This document shows, in pieces, positions 6,399 through 7,167 of a stretch of DNA of 7,167 nucleotides. Numbering within the stretch: the stretch's first letter is position 1; each line of letters opens with the position of its first letter. The stretch comes from Pseudomonadota bacterium (lineage in GTDB: Bacteria; Pseudomonadota; Alphaproteobacteria; Sphingomonadales; Sphingomonadaceae): assembly GCA_963205285.1 (NCBI GenBank), contig CAUJJQ010000229.1, positions 1 to 7,167 of the forward strand, written 5' to 3'. The position numbers and the translations under genes were made by a program. The notes below the pieces were generated by a model. The model did not search any database. It saw nothing but the letters and a program-made list of their open reading frames with translations, and was not told the DNA's origin.

Positions 6399-7167
6399 AT
6401 GCCAGTCGAATGTGAATATAGCGATAATCCGGCCGCCTTGGCCAGCAGCGCCCCGCAGCAATATTTCCTGCGCGCCGAATGGTTTGCCGACATGGCAAAA
6501 TATTGCCTGCCCGGCAGGCGGCTATGCATTGCAACCGCCAGCGGCGATGGCGGGCGGATCACCCTGCCCTTGGTCGCGCACGATCGCACGCTACGCAGCC
6601 TTGCCAATTGGTATAGCTTCATCTGGCAGCCGATAATTGATGGGGCGGGCCGCGAATATCTGGCAGCTTTGGCACGCGACCTGCGCCGCCATGGGCATAG
6701 TTTGACGCTCGAATCCATCCCTGCAACCGACGGCATGGCCGAATGGGTTGCAGATGGCTTTCGCGCGGGCGGCTGGCGCGTCACCTGCCACAGCGCAAAC
6801 CAGAATCATTGGCTCGACACCAAGGGGCGCAGCTTTGATGATTGGTGGGCGGCGCGTCCCGGCGCGCTCAGATCCACCGTCCAGCGCAAAGCAAAAAAAG
6901 GGCTGGTCGACCTCACCATCGAAACCCAGTTCAGCGATGCGCTCTGGGATGAATATGAAACAGTGTACCAGGCGAGTTGGAAACCGGCGGAGGGACAGCC
7001 GCCATTCCTGCGCGCGCGGGCCCGCGCCGATGCAGCGGCGGGTGAATTGCGGCTGGGCATTGCGCGAATAGATGGCATTGCCGTTGCCGCGCAATATTGG
7101 ACGGTGGCGGACCACACCGCCTATATCCACAAATTGGCGCATGTTTCGGGGCAGGATGCGCTGTCCC
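6399..7167 (+). CDS. GNAT/FemAB-fold acyltransferase (Acetyltransf_6 type), 3' end missing
   Basis: An open plus-strand frame of 256 codons that runs off the right edge. ATG 6399 is the only usable start: an in-frame TAA stands at 6357 and no GTG or TTG lies between them. Seen: an N-terminal part with QYFLRAEWFADMAKYCLPG (20-38) and WYSFIWQPI (71-79), then WWAARPGALRSTVQRKAKKG (149-168), an Arg/Lys-rich stretch typical of this family. YETVYQASWKP (186-196) follows, with GELRLGIARIDGIAVAAQYW (215-234) and YIHKLAHV (242-249) near the edge. These match the double-GNAT FemAB-like fold (PF13480), whose members transfer acyl or aminoacyl groups onto sugars, peptides or lipids. Codon use is like that of the neighbours. 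It is transcribed away from the ligase but belongs to the same locus by position. It could help decorate the polysaccharide or use the product of the ligase/decarboxylase pair. That is inference, and donor and acceptor are unknown. Confidence 0.82.
   Translation, partial: MPVECEYSDNPAALASSAPQQYFLRAEWFADMAKYCLPGRRLCIATASGDGGRITLPLVAHDRTLRSLANWYSFIWQPIIDGAGREYLAALARDLRRHGHSLTLESIPATDGMAEWVADGFRAGGWRVTCHSANQNHWLDTKGRSFDDWWAARPGALRSTVQRKAKKGLVDLTIETQFSDALWDEYETVYQASWKPAEGQPPFLRARARADAAAGELRLGIARIDGIAVAAQYWTVADHTAYIHKLAHVSGQDALS

Noticed and set aside
6591..7142. Minus-strand open frame of 183 codons at the right edge
   Set aside because: It is antisense to the GNAT-family gene, which has clear family motifs. 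The minus-strand product shows no recognisable domain.

Overview
The window is about 60% G+C. It looks like chromosomal DNA of an alphaproteobacterium, most likely a sphingomonad (Sphingopyxis, Sphingorhabdus or Novosphingobium type). That placement rests on protein family content and codon style, not on a marker gene. I recognise most of the genes as parts of an exosortase A (XrtA/PEP-CTERM) associated exopolysaccharide locus. The exosortase itself is not in the window.

Layout, read in the direction of transcription (right to left, minus strand). An AMP-forming acyl-CoA ligase (4799-6352) overlaps by 4 nt a fold-III PLP-dependent decarboxylase (3546-4802). A gap of about 135 nt follows (3411-3545), and it may hold a second promoter. 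Next come an outer-membrane export lipoprotein of the Wza type (2760-3410), a Wzz-type chain-length determinant (1273-2760) whose start overlaps the lipoprotein stop by 1 nt, a cytoplasmic BY-kinase-like ATPase (214-1242), and the first 70 codons of a secreted protein (3' end beyond base 1). The last of these has a strong Shine-Dalgarno inside the kinase's final codons. On the plus strand, 46 nt from the ligase start, a divergent GNAT/FemAB-fold acyltransferase gene begins at 6399 and runs off the right edge.

How they fit together: the export lipoprotein, chain-length protein and kinase form the usual assembly and export machinery for a long-chain polysaccharide. The ligase and decarboxylase, perhaps with the GNAT protein, look like a small-molecule branch that makes or attaches an acyl or amine group. 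Its substrate is not known to me. The secreted protein at the left edge is probably an envelope component of the same system.

There are no RNA genes, insertion sequences, CRISPR arrays or large repeats that I can see. The layout largely matches known XrtA loci, so I do not claim a new system. The least understood part is the ligase/decarboxylase/GNAT branch.
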